NCBI RefSeq assembly: GCF_003590795.1
Contig: NZ_QYUL01000004.1
Location: forward strand, 124,001-188,000
Direction of reading: 5' to 3'
DNA length: 64,000 nt
Source of the DNA: Azospirillum cavernae
GTDB taxonomy: Bacteria; Pseudomonadota; Alphaproteobacteria; Azospirillales; Azospirillaceae
The notes beneath the pieces were generated by a model. The model saw nothing but the letters and a program-made list of their open reading frames with translations, searched no databases and had not been told where the DNA came from. This document shows positions 42,245 through 50,436 of the stretch, piece by piece (the stretch's first letter is position 1; every line of letters begins with the position of its first letter). The translations under genes were made by a program, and so were the position numbers.

Positions 42245-42640
42245 TCACCCGCCGATCAGCACGGTGCCGGTGGCGACCACCTTGCCCACCGGCATCGGCG
42301 CCGGATCATTGCAGGTCAACGCCGTGTCGCCAGCGCGCACCGCCGGTTTGTTGTTGATGAGCACGGTGGCGCTGCCGGTGATGACGGTGGCGCGGTTGGT
42401 CGGCGGATTCTGGAACGCGCCGCCCGAGGGGATGTGCGGCGGCGCGTTGTTGGCGCTGCATTGCAGGATCGCCGCCGGTTTGCCGTTGACCAGGACGTCC
42501 TTGCTGACGCCGCCGGTGATCGGTCCGCTGAAGGGCGACGGCAAGGGCGTCGGCACCGTGCTTGGCCCGACGACGACGAGCACGATGTGGGTGTCGACCG
42601 CCTGTATCCGGTCGCCGAGCTTGGCTGCGGGTTTTCCCAT
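42245..42640 (-). CDS. PAAR-type spike-tip protein (Afp10-like)
   Basis: 131 residues with repeated PAAR-like units: MGKPAAKLGDRIQAVDTH, DVLVNGKPAAILQCSANN, TVLINNKPAVRAGDTALTC. These fold into the conical, metal-binding tip that sharpens the spike. Small size means no fused effector. Gene order gpD - gpV - PAAR - gp25 is that of Afp/PVC. Confidence 0.9.
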   Translation of the reverse strand: MGKPAAKLGDRIQAVDTHIVLVVVGPSTVPTPLPSPFSGPITGGVSKDVLVNGKPAAILQCSANNAPPHIPSGGAFQNPPTNRATVITGSATVLINNKPAVRAGDTALTCNDPAPMPVGKVVATGTVLIGG

Positions 42641-42670
42641 GCGCGGTCCTCCTCCTCAGTTCAATCGGCC

Positions 42671-43306
42671 TCAGTTCAATCGGACAAGCGAGCCTTTGAC
42701 GGCGACCTCGCCCTTTGCCTTGACGCTGGCGTTGCCGGTCGCCGACATGGTCAGGTTGCCGGTCGAAGCGGTGATGTCGACGCTGCCGCCCTTCAGCGTC
42801 AGCTTGCCGTTCGGCGCGGACAGGATCAGATCGCGCTTGGCGCTGATGGTGATCGTGTCCTTTTTGGTGTCGATGGTGATGGTGTTGCGGTTCTTGTCGG
42901 TGATGGTGATGCTGGCGCCCTTCTCCGAATCGTCGAATTCGAGGTAGGCGCCGCTCGACGTCATCAGTCGGCGCACGTTGGCGATCTTCGCGGTCGGCAC
43001 CGGGGCGTGGTCGACGCCGTTCCACAGCGCGCCGATGACGTAAGGGCGGCTGACGTCGCCCAGTTCGAAGGCGACCAGCACCTCGTCGTTCTTGGCCGGA
43101 AAGAAGAAGGCGCCACGGTTGGCGCCCGCCGTGAAGGAGGCGACGCGCGCCCACGCCGAGGCCACTTTCAGCGTCGGGAAATCGACCAGCACGCGGTTGA
43201 GGTCCATCGGATCGCCCTCGGTCTTCGAGACGAGGCCGACGACCACGCCGAACACCGTCTCCTGGGTGATCGGGTTGTCGGGCAGCAGGGCATCTTCCAA
43301 GGTCAC
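42671..43306 (-). CDS. gpV/gp5-like central spike protein (C-terminal half of Afp8)
   Basis: 211 residues. An OB-fold region (FGVVVGLVSKTEGDPMDLNR, VLVDFPTL, GAFFFPAKNDEVLVAFELGD, YVIGALWNG) is followed by a beta-helix needle made of short repeats (SITITDKNRNTITIDTKKDT). Equivalent to T4 gp5 C-terminus or VgrG needle. In Afp/PVC this is fused with the gpD-like hub; here it is a separate gene overlapping it by 4 bases. Confidence 0.9.
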   Translation of the reverse strand: MTLEDALLPDNPITQETVFGVVVGLVSKTEGDPMDLNRVLVDFPTLKVASAWARVASFTAGANRGAFFFPAKNDEVLVAFELGDVSRPYVIGALWNGVDHAPVPTAKIANVRRLMTSSGAYLEFDDSEKGASITITDKNRNTITIDTKKDTITISAKRDLILSAPNGKLTLKGGSVDITASTGNLTMSATGNASVKAKGEVAVKGSLVRLN

Positions 43307-44352
43307 AGGCCGGTCCTCCTGAGGTCGAGGTGGGTAGCGTAGCCCTCCTCACTGTCGAAACGGTGGGTGGCGCCGGTCACGTAATAGAGGCCGTCGAACC
43401 GACCGCCGATGTTGGTGAGCTTGATGTTGACGCCGGGCTTCAGCGCCGGGTTTCCGGCGCATTCCGCCTCCCCTTCGACGAAAGCGCCGAGGTCGCGTTC
43501 GAACACGCCGCGCGCCAAACTCTCGGCGATCCGGGTGTCGACCACGCTGCCGTCGGGGGCGCTGACGGCGGAGGAGGCGAGCTTGGACGACGCCTCAAAG
43601 CCAGTCTGCCGACCGCCCATGCGGTCGTCGGGCCGCCCGCTCGACACGGTGGCGCTGATCGCGCGCTTCGCCTTCGGGTCCCAGCCGGTGCGCGTCACCT
43701 TGGATCCCTGGGTCAGCGCCCGCATGCGCGCGCGGAACGCGATCAAGCCGACGCCGTATTCCAGACTGACCACCGGCGCCCCACCCTGCCGCCCGGCGCG
43801 GAAAATGATGGTCTGGTCGTTGGCGAACAGCTCGAAGCCCAACCGCTCGGCCCGCGACAGGATGAAATGGAAGTCGCTGACGTTGTTCTGCATCGCGTAG
43901 GGATAGACCGCCGTGGTCGATTCCACGTTGGGCCGGAAACCGGCCTCAGTGACCACCTGTTGGACCATCTTGCTGTCCGGCATGTTGAGGAAGGTGCGCA
44001 TCTTCGTGCCGAAGCTCATCTTGAACAGCGCGTCGTACCCGGTGATCTCGTAGGTCCGGCTGGACGGCGTGAGGATCGGTTCCAGCGCGCCGATCTGGCC
44101 GCTGAACACCGGCTTCGGGTCGGACTGGCCCAGTTGCGCCGTCATGGTCTGGCCGATCTGGAAGCGACCGAGGTCGAGCGACCGTCCCGACGCGGCGTAA
44201 TCGTCGGGATCAAGGGCCACCATGCAGGACGCCGGCAGGTTGAGCCGCTGTTCGACGACCATCGTCCGAACGGCGGCGATCAGCCCCGGCGTCGCCGCCT
44301 TGCCGTCGAAGGACAGCTTGAACACCCCGTTGAGGACCGAACTTTTGGCCAT
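43303..44352 (-). CDS. gpD/gp27-like hub protein (N-terminal half of Afp8)
   Basis: 349 residues of the late-control-D family: VFSGQIGALEPILTPSSRTY, ITGYDALFKM, MVQQVVTEAGFRPNVESTTA, VSDFHFILSRAERLGFELF and FDGLYYVTGATHRFDSEEGY. Trimer forms the hub between tube and spike. It follows the LysM-type adaptor by 9 bases. Confidence 0.9.
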   Translation of the reverse strand: MAKSSVLNGVFKLSFDGKAATPGLIAAVRTMVVEQRLNLPASCMVALDPDDYAASGRSLDLGRFQIGQTMTAQLGQSDPKPVFSGQIGALEPILTPSSRTYEITGYDALFKMSFGTKMRTFLNMPDSKMVQQVVTEAGFRPNVESTTAVYPYAMQNNVSDFHFILSRAERLGFELFANDQTIIFRAGRQGGAPVVSLEYGVGLIAFRARMRALTQGSKVTRTGWDPKAKRAISATVSSGRPDDRMGGRQTGFEASSKLASSAVSAPDGSVVDTRIAESLARGVFERDLGAFVEGEAECAGNPALKPGVNIKLTNIGGRFDGLYYVTGATHRFDSEEGYATHLDLRRTGL

Positions 44353-44361
44353 CGCCGCTCC

Positions 44362-44991
44362 TCACGCGTGGAAGTCGGGGATGACGAGCGTGCGGCCGAC
44401 GTCCTGCGCCGTCGGGAACGCGATTGGGTCCTCAATGCCGTTGGCGCGGGCGATGGCGCGCCAGTTCGCCGGGTCGCCCGTTTCAAGGAAGGCGAGGACG
44501 TCGAGGCGATCGCTCGACTTCACGATGTGGAGCTTGCGGCAGTTGTCGAGTCCGGCGTCCTCCATCACCTGTTTGGCCGTTGGCGTCGCCGTGAACGTCA
44601 GCGACAGCTCCGCCCGCACGGGCACGCCGCTGGCCAGGAACATGGTGAAGCGCTGCGTCAGCCGACTGAGGATGCCGCTGTACTGGAAGCCGCCCCAACT
44701 GAACAGGCATTTGGGCGGCTCGCGTTTGGCGCCACGGCCTTCGGTCGGCTCTTGCAAGGCGGCGATGCGCCCGGTCAGCCGACGAACGTCGGCGCCCTGC
44801 TCGTAGGTGTCAAAGAACAGATCGACGCTGAACTCCGGCTCGGCCAACGACTGGAACTGCACCCCCGCCGACGAGCGGTTGACCACGAGGGAGCGCAGGC
44901 GCGTGTAATCGACCGGGTTGTACAGCACGGGAATTTTCTCTCCCGTGTCCAGGTTTTGGATGATCGCCTTGACAGGTTCGCGCGATGTCAC
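44362..44991 (-). CDS. LysM-domain tube-baseplate adaptor (Afp7-like)
   Basis: 209 residues. The N-terminal half is a tube-related beta barrel (AIIQNLDTGEKIPVLYNPVD); residues about 160-209 form a LysM module (LHIVKSSDRLDVLAFLETGD, WRAIARANGIEDP, LVIPDF). LysM-containing adaptors of this kind join the inner tube to the spike hub in phages and eCIS. The start overlaps the end of the Pro/Arg-rich gene by 4 bases. Confidence 0.88.
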   Translation of the reverse strand: MTSREPVKAIIQNLDTGEKIPVLYNPVDYTRLRSLVVNRSSAGVQFQSLAEPEFSVDLFFDTYEQGADVRRLTGRIAALQEPTEGRGAKREPPKCLFSWGGFQYSGILSRLTQRFTMFLASGVPVRAELSLTFTATPTAKQVMEDAGLDNCRKLHIVKSSDRLDVLAFLETGDPANWRAIARANGIEDPIAFPTAQDVGRTLVIPDFHA

Positions 44992-46880
44992 AGCCCGCCC
45001 CTCCGTTCCTGAAGCCGACGGACCTGCCGTTGGAAGTGCGGGAAGAGCTTCTCCGCCAAGCGACCGATGTCGCCGCCGGGGAGTTGGGCCAGCGCCCGGC
45101 GCAGCGTGGCCGGGTCGAGGTCCGGCGCAAGCGCCGCCGCGACCGGCGCGGGGGCGGGACGGGAATCCTGGACGGGCGGCGCCGCCGGGCGTGGCGCCCG
45201 ATGGACCAGCGTCGGCGTCCGGACGGCGGGTGTCAGAACTGCCGGAGCGGCGGGGGTCGCCCTGCGGGCGGCGGGCGTCAACAGGATCTCGCCGCCGCCG
45301 GTCGCCCGGTTCGCGACGCTGAGGCTCCCGGCCCCCTGGGCGGCGGCGAGGGGGGGGATGGCGGTGGGCGTTCCGGGCGCGGCGGGTGGCCGAATTCCCT
45401 GCCGGACGCCGCCGATGGGCGGCGGCGCGGCGGCGCGGATTCGCGACGGCGCGCGCGCCGACTGGATGGGCGTTGCGCCGATGGCCGGGCGACGCTGCGG
45501 CGTCACGGCGTTTGCGGATGGTCGGGCGGCGTCTTGCGGCCTAAGCAGGCTTTCCAGACTCCGCCCACATATGAGCGGGCTTGGAAAACCTGCAAAACAG
45601 AGAGTCCGCAGGTTTCTCCAGGCCCCCCGCGCCACAGTCGCTGGCGCCGACAGGACGGCGAGCGTCCGGCTCCGGCGCGGTGGATCATTGGACCCTGTGG
45701 CTGCGCCGGGATAGGGGCGCGCCCCCGCAGGCGGCGAGGGATCCGCCGCGCCGGAGCCGGACGCCCGACCAGCCGGGCGGTTCGGGGAAATAAGCCCGGC
45801 GACCGCAGGGAACGCGCGCATCGCCGCCGCCCCCAGCCGCGCGCGGCCCAGCGACAACGCCGCGCCGACCTCTCGCACGCTCTGCGGGCTACCTGTTGAT
45901 GGGTCGGATCGCCGGGCGTCGGCGACCACTCCGAGAGCATCTGGCGAGTCCACCGACGCCAATCGGACGGACGGAATCCGGCGCCGCATCAGGATCGGCG
46001 CCATCAGGATCGGTGTTGCTGGCGCGGCCCAGCGCGGTGGCTGACTGATCGGCAGGGGAGGCGCCGCTGGGCGGCGCGGAGAGGAGCCAGCCAACTCCGT
46101 TTGGGCAGGGGAGGGGAGGTCCTTCGGAGCGGCGACCGGGATCGTCCGCGCGGCTCGCGGCGGCGACGCCGAATCGGCCACGGTTTCGACGCTGCGGAGC
46201 GCTCTCCATCCGTCAGCGCCGAGATTATCCGTTCCTCGCTCCTGGGCGCGCTGCGGCCACGCCGCCGCGACGGGCGGCTTCCGCCGACCCGCGAGGAGCT
46301 GGGAAAGGGCCGGGACGATGGGGCGTTGCCGCGCGGCGGCGTCGCCGACGCCCCTCTTCCGCCCTCCGGGAATCGGAACAATCCATCGGTCGGGACGGTC
46401 CAGGTGGAGCGTGCGCGCGAACGCGGTGAGAAGGGCTTCGACCGTTGGAGACCCCGCCGCCGTTCCCGGACGGGCGCCCTGCGGATGGCGCAGCGCCTGC
46501 CCGGCGAGGCTCCGGGAAGGACCGACAGGTGGGCGCGCCGCCGCCGACGCGCCAGCGCGCCTCAAGGCCGACAGGATCTGCGCCGGAACCGCCATCGCCG
46601 CCGTGGCGTTCGGTGGGCGACGCCATGGCGCGGGCCGCAGCCGGTCCAGGCTGATCGCCAGGACATACAGCGCCGTCCTCAGCAGCGATGGCGACGGCGG
46701 CGCCAAAGACCGCAGCGTCGGCGACACGAACAGGTCTGCCGTTGGCGTGACGAGCCGACGTCGGCGGCGGCGCGCCAGCCAACGCGCCAACTCCGCCGCC
46801 CGCTGCCAGGACGTGTTGAGCCGACGCCCCGTCGTCAACAATGGTCCAGGGTTGGGGACGGCGGGGCGGCGGGGGCGCAT
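44988..46880 (-). CDS. Long Pro/Ala/Arg-rich protein in the tape-measure position
   Basis: 630 residues, mostly disordered and rich in Pro, Ala and Arg, with a helical N-terminus (SWQRAAELARWLARRRRRRL) and a short conserved-looking end (PDLDPATLRRALAQLPGGDI, GRLAEKLFPHFQRQVRRLQE). The end resembles the C-terminal helix of a Pro-rich protein that precedes the LysM adaptor in other eCIS. The frame is maintained over 1.9 kb between two coupled genes, which supports translation. No separate tape-measure gene exists in the locus, so this could set tube length or occupy the lumen; that is inference. Residues about 420-450 derive from a palindromic insertion (45545-45619). Confidence 0.65.
   Translation of the reverse strand: MRPRRPAVPNPGPLLTTGRRLNTSWQRAAELARWLARRRRRRLVTPTADLFVSPTLRSLAPPSPSLLRTALYVLAISLDRLRPAPWRRPPNATAAMAVPAQILSALRRAGASAAARPPVGPSRSLAGQALRHPQGARPGTAAGSPTVEALLTAFARTLHLDRPDRWIVPIPGGRKRGVGDAAARQRPIVPALSQLLAGRRKPPVAAAWPQRAQERGTDNLGADGWRALRSVETVADSASPPRAARTIPVAAPKDLPSPAQTELAGSSPRRPAAPPLPISQPPRWAAPATPILMAPILMRRRIPSVRLASVDSPDALGVVADARRSDPSTGSPQSVREVGAALSLGRARLGAAAMRAFPAVAGLISPNRPAGRASGSGAADPSPPAGARPYPGAATGSNDPPRRSRTLAVLSAPATVARGAWRNLRTLCFAGFPSPLICGRSLESLLRPQDAARPSANAVTPQRRPAIGATPIQSARAPSRIRAAAPPPIGGVRQGIRPPAAPGTPTAIPPLAAAQGAGSLSVANRATGGGEILLTPAARRATPAAPAVLTPAVRTPTLVHRAPRPAAPPVQDSRPAPAPVAAALAPDLDPATLRRALAQLPGGDIGRLAEKLFPHFQRQVRRLQERRGGL
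45545..45619. repeat. Palindromic insertion inside the Pro/Arg-rich gene
   Basis: Three related arms occur in 75 bp: GCAGGCTTTCC (45545-45555), GGAAAACCTGC inverted (45583-45593) and GCAGGTTTCTCC (45608-45619), so two nested hairpins can form. The encoded peptide (WRNLRTLCFAGFPSPLICGR) has Cys, Phe and Leu unlike the Pro/Ala/Arg surroundings. Looks like a small mobile palindrome inserted in frame. Confidence 0.45.
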
Positions 46881-46882
46881 GC

Positions 46883-47395
46883 CTAGAACTTTCCCCTGGG
46901 CGAGCCTGAGGCTGACGCGACGGGATTGTCCAGCCCCTCATGGGCCAGCGTGATGGAGGAGGTGAGCACGGTGCTGCTGCTGGCGTCGAAGCGCGGGCCG
47001 CTCCACGCGATCGGGTAGGCGCGGCGGAAGTTCCACCACATGACCGGCGTTTGCGCTTGGTTCATCAGATAGATGGTGCCGTTGCGGCGCTGGATGACGC
47101 CAGCCACCACGTCCTGATACCAGGCCAAGAGCATGTCGACGTCGGACAGCCCCTTGATGAGCTGGAGGTTGGCGTAACTCGACCCCTTCGGCAGCTTGTA
47201 GCTGCGCGCGTTGTCGCCGCCCTGCCGACGCTCCTCAATCTCGGTGGTGATGTCCAGGCCGGAGATCTCGGTGAAGCCGCCCGCGATCAGCCCCTGCACC
47301 TCGACCAGAAAATTGAAGCCAAGGTAGGGGTCGAGCCGCAGGCCGGTCGCGCGGCTGGCGGCGGTGGCGGCGGCGCCCGGCCCGAGGGTGGCCAT
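46883..47395 (-). CDS. Inner tube protein 2 (Afp5/gp19-like)
   Basis: 170 residues of the T4-like tail-tube family: LDPYLGFNFLVEVQGLIAGG, FTEISGLDITTEIEERRQGG, YANLQLIKGLSDVDMLLAWY, IYLMNQAQTPVMWWNFRRAY. Compared with tube 1 it has longer N- and C-termini, as expected for a specialised ring at the baseplate end. Stops 3 bases before the Pro/Arg-rich gene. Confidence 0.9.
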   Translation of the reverse strand: MATLGPGAAATAASRATGLRLDPYLGFNFLVEVQGLIAGGFTEISGLDITTEIEERRQGGDNARSYKLPKGSSYANLQLIKGLSDVDMLLAWYQDVVAGVIQRRNGTIYLMNQAQTPVMWWNFRRAYPIAWSGPRFDASSSTVLTSSITLAHEGLDNPVASASGSPRGKF

Positions 47396-47398
47396 CGC

Positions 47399-47590
47399 CT
47401 AGACCAAACTGTCCAGCGGGACCGCTCCGGGCTCGTCGCCCACGGCCTGCCGGTTGATGGCGCTGGCTTCCGCGCACCAGCGCTGCCGTTCGGAATGCTC
47501 CATGTTCATCAGGGTCCCATAATCCCAGTGCAGGTAGTGGGCGAGGAAGGCTATCTCCCGGTACAGCGCGTCCGACGGATAGCCCGTCAG
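47399..47590 (-). CDS. Small DUF6760-like protein
   Basis: About 63 residues: GYPSDALYREIAFLAHYLHW, then DYGTLMNMEHSERQRWCAEA and INRQ. The YPxDxLYxExAxLAxxxHW pattern and MEHxERxRW match the small DUF6760 proteins that sit between the zinc-ribbon baseplate gene and tube 2 in other eCIS and phage-like loci. No ATG, GTG or TTG is available; the only start is CTG at 47590, which overlaps the previous stop (CTGA), or the protein is fused to the previous gene if one G is missing from the GGGGG run just upstream. Confidence 0.65.
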   Translation of the reverse strand: MTGYPSDALYREIAFLAHYLHWDYGTLMNMEHSERQRWCAEASAINRQAVGDEPGAVPLDSLV

Positions 47591-47955
47591 CCCTCCCCCG
47601 ACGAGGGGCCTCCCTCAATCTCGAAGCTGTGCTGACACTGCGGGCAGACCACGGCGATATGGTCCTCGCCGCTGTCGTTGATTTTGCGGTAGAGGGACTG
47701 CAAAAAGGCGAAGTCGGCGGAGAACAGACCCTCGATGACCTTGGGGGTTATCATGTCGAGCGTGCCCAGCCGAACGACGACGCGCGCCAGCAGGATGACC
47801 GTCAGATAGGCTTCGTTCTGGCGGACACGCGGGTCCTTGGCCGGCAGCAGCTCGTCGGCGGCGGTGGCCAGCCGCATCGTGCCCTCGCGGTGCAGGGTTC
47901 CCTCGGAATCGACGTAGCCCTTGGGCAGAGTGAACGGGAATTCTGTTTGCAGCAT
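47587..47955 (-). CDS. Zinc-ribbon baseplate/assembly protein (T4 gp26-like)
   Basis: 122 residues. FPFTLPKGYVDSEGTLHREG and MRLATAADELLPAKDPRVRQ at the start, ARVVVRLGTLDMITPKVIEG in the middle and a C-terminal half zinc ribbon CPQCQHSFEIEG. This combination is typical of the small protein between tube 1 and tube 2 in many eCIS. It probably helps baseplate assembly. End of frame is discussed with the next small gene. Confidence 0.8.
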   Translation of the reverse strand: MLQTEFPFTLPKGYVDSEGTLHREGTMRLATAADELLPAKDPRVRQNEAYLTVILLARVVVRLGTLDMITPKVIEGLFSADFAFLQSLYRKINDSGEDHIAVVCPQCQHSFEIEGGPSSGEG

Positions 47956-47971
47956 CGTGGTCCCTGCCTTC

Positions 47972-48418
47972 TCACTTCACGCGGACGATGGTTTCGATTT
48001 CGAGTTCCAGGGTCTCGATCATCGCCTCGCTGCTCGACGCATTGAATCCGGTGGTCGAGTATTTGGTGGGCCAGGCGTTTCCCATGTTCCAGCGGACCTT
48101 TTCCTGGGCCGCGTCGTCGATCAGGATGATCGAGATGTTCTTGCGACCGCCGACCGCCGCGCCGAGTTGCGACACGGCGCTGTACCAGTCGTAGAGGTCC
48201 ATCGAATCGGTGAGGCCGCGTTTGAGCGTCAGCGTCGTGACCCGGGTCAGGCCGGACAGCTTGCGAAACGCGATGTCGGTGCCTTCGCGATAGGTGGTCG
48301 ATTCCACCGTCTGGTCGGGCAGCGTCGCCTCGGAAAACCCGGCCACCTGGAGGCCCTGGATTTCGAGACGGAAGCGGAAGCCCTTGTAGGGATCGTTGCG
48401 GGTGCCGGTGGTCGCCAT
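47972..48418 (-). CDS. Inner tube protein 1 (Afp1-like, major tube subunit)
   Basis: 148 residues: NDPYKGFRFRLEIQGLQVAG, FSEATLPDQTVESTTYREGT, LTLKRGLTDSMDLYDWYSAV and EKVRWNMGNAWPTKYSTTGF. This is the Hcp/gp19-like fold of phage-tail-like particles. The gene directly follows the sheath, the usual place of the main tube subunit. Confidence 0.92.
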   Translation of the reverse strand: MATTGTRNDPYKGFRFRLEIQGLQVAGFSEATLPDQTVESTTYREGTDIAFRKLSGLTRVTTLTLKRGLTDSMDLYDWYSAVSQLGAAVGGRKNISIILIDDAAQEKVRWNMGNAWPTKYSTTGFNASSSEAMIETLELEIETIVRVK

Positions 48419-48455
48419 GGCGCGGGTCCTGGAAAGCGGGAACGGAGCGGTCGCG

Positions 48456-50084
48456 TCAGCTCGAGCCGAGCGTCGCCTGCTGGATGCGGATAATCACGAA
48501 CTCAGCCGGGAAGACGGGCCGGATCTTGATGTCCACCACCAGTTGGCCTTGCATCTGCAACGCGGGCGGGTTGTTGGCGGCATCGCACTGCACCTGGAAC
48601 GCTTCCTTCGCGGCGGCGCCGAACAGCGCGCCAGCCTGCCACATCTGCGTCAGGAACTCGGTGATGTCGCGCGTCACCGTCCCCCACAGGCGCTGGGTGT
48701 TCGGCTCGAACACGACCCATTGCAGGCTGCGGTACAGCGACATTTCGATTTGGATCATCAGGCGGCGGACGCTGATGTAGATCAAGCTGGGGTCGCTGGT
48801 CAGCGTGCGCCCGCCATAGGCCACGATGCCGTAGGTCGGGAACTGCCGGATCGCGTCGATGCCGTTGGGGTTGAGCACGTCCTGGTCGGTGTCGGTGAGG
48901 ATCCGCGTCACGCCTGTGGCGTTGCGCAGCGCCCCGTAATTGATGCCGGCGGCGACCTGCCAGGGACCAACCGCCTGGTCCGTCGCGGCGTAAGTTCCGG
49001 CCATGGAGCCGGACAGCGGGATCGGCACGTTGCGGCTGTTCGAGGGGTTGAGGAAACTGATCCACGGGTAGTAAAGCGCGCCATAGGACGAGTTCAGCGC
49101 GTTGCCCTCGGGCACCTTGCCGCTGCTGCTGGCGCGGCCGGTCTTGAACGCCACGATCTCGTCGATGGTCGCGGTGAACGGTGAATCGGCGATGTAGAAC
49201 AGGTCTCTGTGCGGCCGCCGTTCGCAATAGCCGACGACCTCCAGAACCTTCTGGCGCTGCGCGCCGAGATCGCTGGTCGACACCGTTTCCGGCGCCACCA
49301 GCAGGCTGATTTCGGCGACCGTGTCGAGCGCTTGCAGGGCCTTGGCCAGATCGATCGGCGTGCTGTCGGCGTCGCCCGCGCCACGGCTCAGCGACGTTGG
49401 CGCCATGTTGTCCGGTCGCTTTGGATCCGGCGCTGTGGCGACGGCGACGCGGACGAACAGCGACGCGCTGTTGACCCGCAGCTCCATGTTGCACGGGGCC
49501 GCGCCGGTTTTGCGCAGGTCGTTGGCGGAGAAGCCGGGGAACGCCTCGACGAGATAGGCTGTGGCGCCGCTGATCTGGATCTTCGTCAGCTTGTTCGCCG
49601 CCGCGTAATGCTCGACAAGCTGGTCGCACAGGGTCAACGCCTCGCCGACGGTCGGCATCGTGTAATACACGTTCAGCGCGAAGACCGGATTGACCTGGGT
49701 GGGGGGATCGTCCGGCATGGACGGGTAATTGGCGATCTCGACGCTGAGCTTGTTGCCCCAGGCGCCGAGCGAGGCCGCCGTGACGGTCAGCGCGCCAGCC
49801 GCGATGGAGGCGGCGGCGCCGCCCGGTTCCGCTGCGACGATGTAGCAGATGGAGCCGCCCTGCAAGAAAAAGTTGTAGGCCGCGAATGGCATCTGGCAAC
49901 CCCACATGAAGCTGCCAAACGTATCAACATATTGATTCCAACTGGTTATCTGGAATGCCTTGTTGTAGGCCGGCGCCTTTTCCGCCAACCCGACGAACGC
50001 GGTGTTGCTGGTGCTGACGGGCGAGATGAGCTGGGGGCCGGGCAGCTCCTCAACATACACCCCGGGGTGCAGGTACGCCGCCAT
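48456..50084 (-). CDS. Contractile sheath protein (Afp2-4-like)
   Basis: 542 residues. The start HPGVYVEELPGPQLISPVST and TAFVGLAEKAP are the sheath signature; the C-terminal domain shows VAYGGRTLTSDPSLIYISVR, RRLMIQIEMSLYRSLQWVVF, EPNTQRLWGTVTRDITEFL and IKIRPVFPAEFVIIRIQQ, the conserved handshake region. Only one sheath gene is present, unlike Afp (three). First gene of the minus-strand operon, transcribed away from the AT-rich divergent region. Confidence 0.95.
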   Translation of the reverse strand: MAAYLHPGVYVEELPGPQLISPVSTSNTAFVGLAEKAPAYNKAFQITSWNQYVDTFGSFMWGCQMPFAAYNFFLQGGSICYIVAAEPGGAAASIAAGALTVTAASLGAWGNKLSVEIANYPSMPDDPPTQVNPVFALNVYYTMPTVGEALTLCDQLVEHYAAANKLTKIQISGATAYLVEAFPGFSANDLRKTGAAPCNMELRVNSASLFVRVAVATAPDPKRPDNMAPTSLSRGAGDADSTPIDLAKALQALDTVAEISLLVAPETVSTSDLGAQRQKVLEVVGYCERRPHRDLFYIADSPFTATIDEIVAFKTGRASSSGKVPEGNALNSSYGALYYPWISFLNPSNSRNVPIPLSGSMAGTYAATDQAVGPWQVAAGINYGALRNATGVTRILTDTDQDVLNPNGIDAIRQFPTYGIVAYGGRTLTSDPSLIYISVRRLMIQIEMSLYRSLQWVVFEPNTQRLWGTVTRDITEFLTQMWQAGALFGAAAKEAFQVQCDAANNPPALQMQGQLVVDIKIRPVFPAEFVIIRIQQATLGSS

Positions 50085-50436
50085 TGATTGCCCTCTGTGT
50101 GAAGTTTTGCACGGAAAAGCGCGTCATGTACGTATTAAATACACATATCCATATAATTTTCTGACTGTCAAATCTATTAATACGATATTCAGCGAAGAAT
50201 ACAATCGTAATAATTATCGCATCGCAGCATTCATATGACTATTACAAGTGTAATATACATTCGCGATGTTATAACACGAATGTGTGCCAATTGAAGAAAC
50301 GGCAACAAACGATCAAATGATCAATTACGCATTTTGGCATGTTGACATTATATTAATGCTCGCGTGGATATATGCAAGCGCCGTCGGAAACGGCATTGGC
50401 GCGAAATTCTTTCACATCAGCGAGTGAGGTTGGATC
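50085..50436. promoter_or_regulatory. AT-rich divergent control region of the eCIS
   Basis: 352 bp without a gene, markedly AT-rich inside GC-rich DNA. Toward the sheath, TTGACA (reverse of 50166-50171) is followed 17 bp later by ATATGT (reverse of 50143-50148). Toward the small-protein genes, TTGACA at 50342-50347 is followed by a weak TATA-like element around 50366-50373. The composition is of the type recognised by xenogeneic silencers such as H-NS/MucR/Ros-like proteins. No clear long palindrome was seen. Confidence 0.55.
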
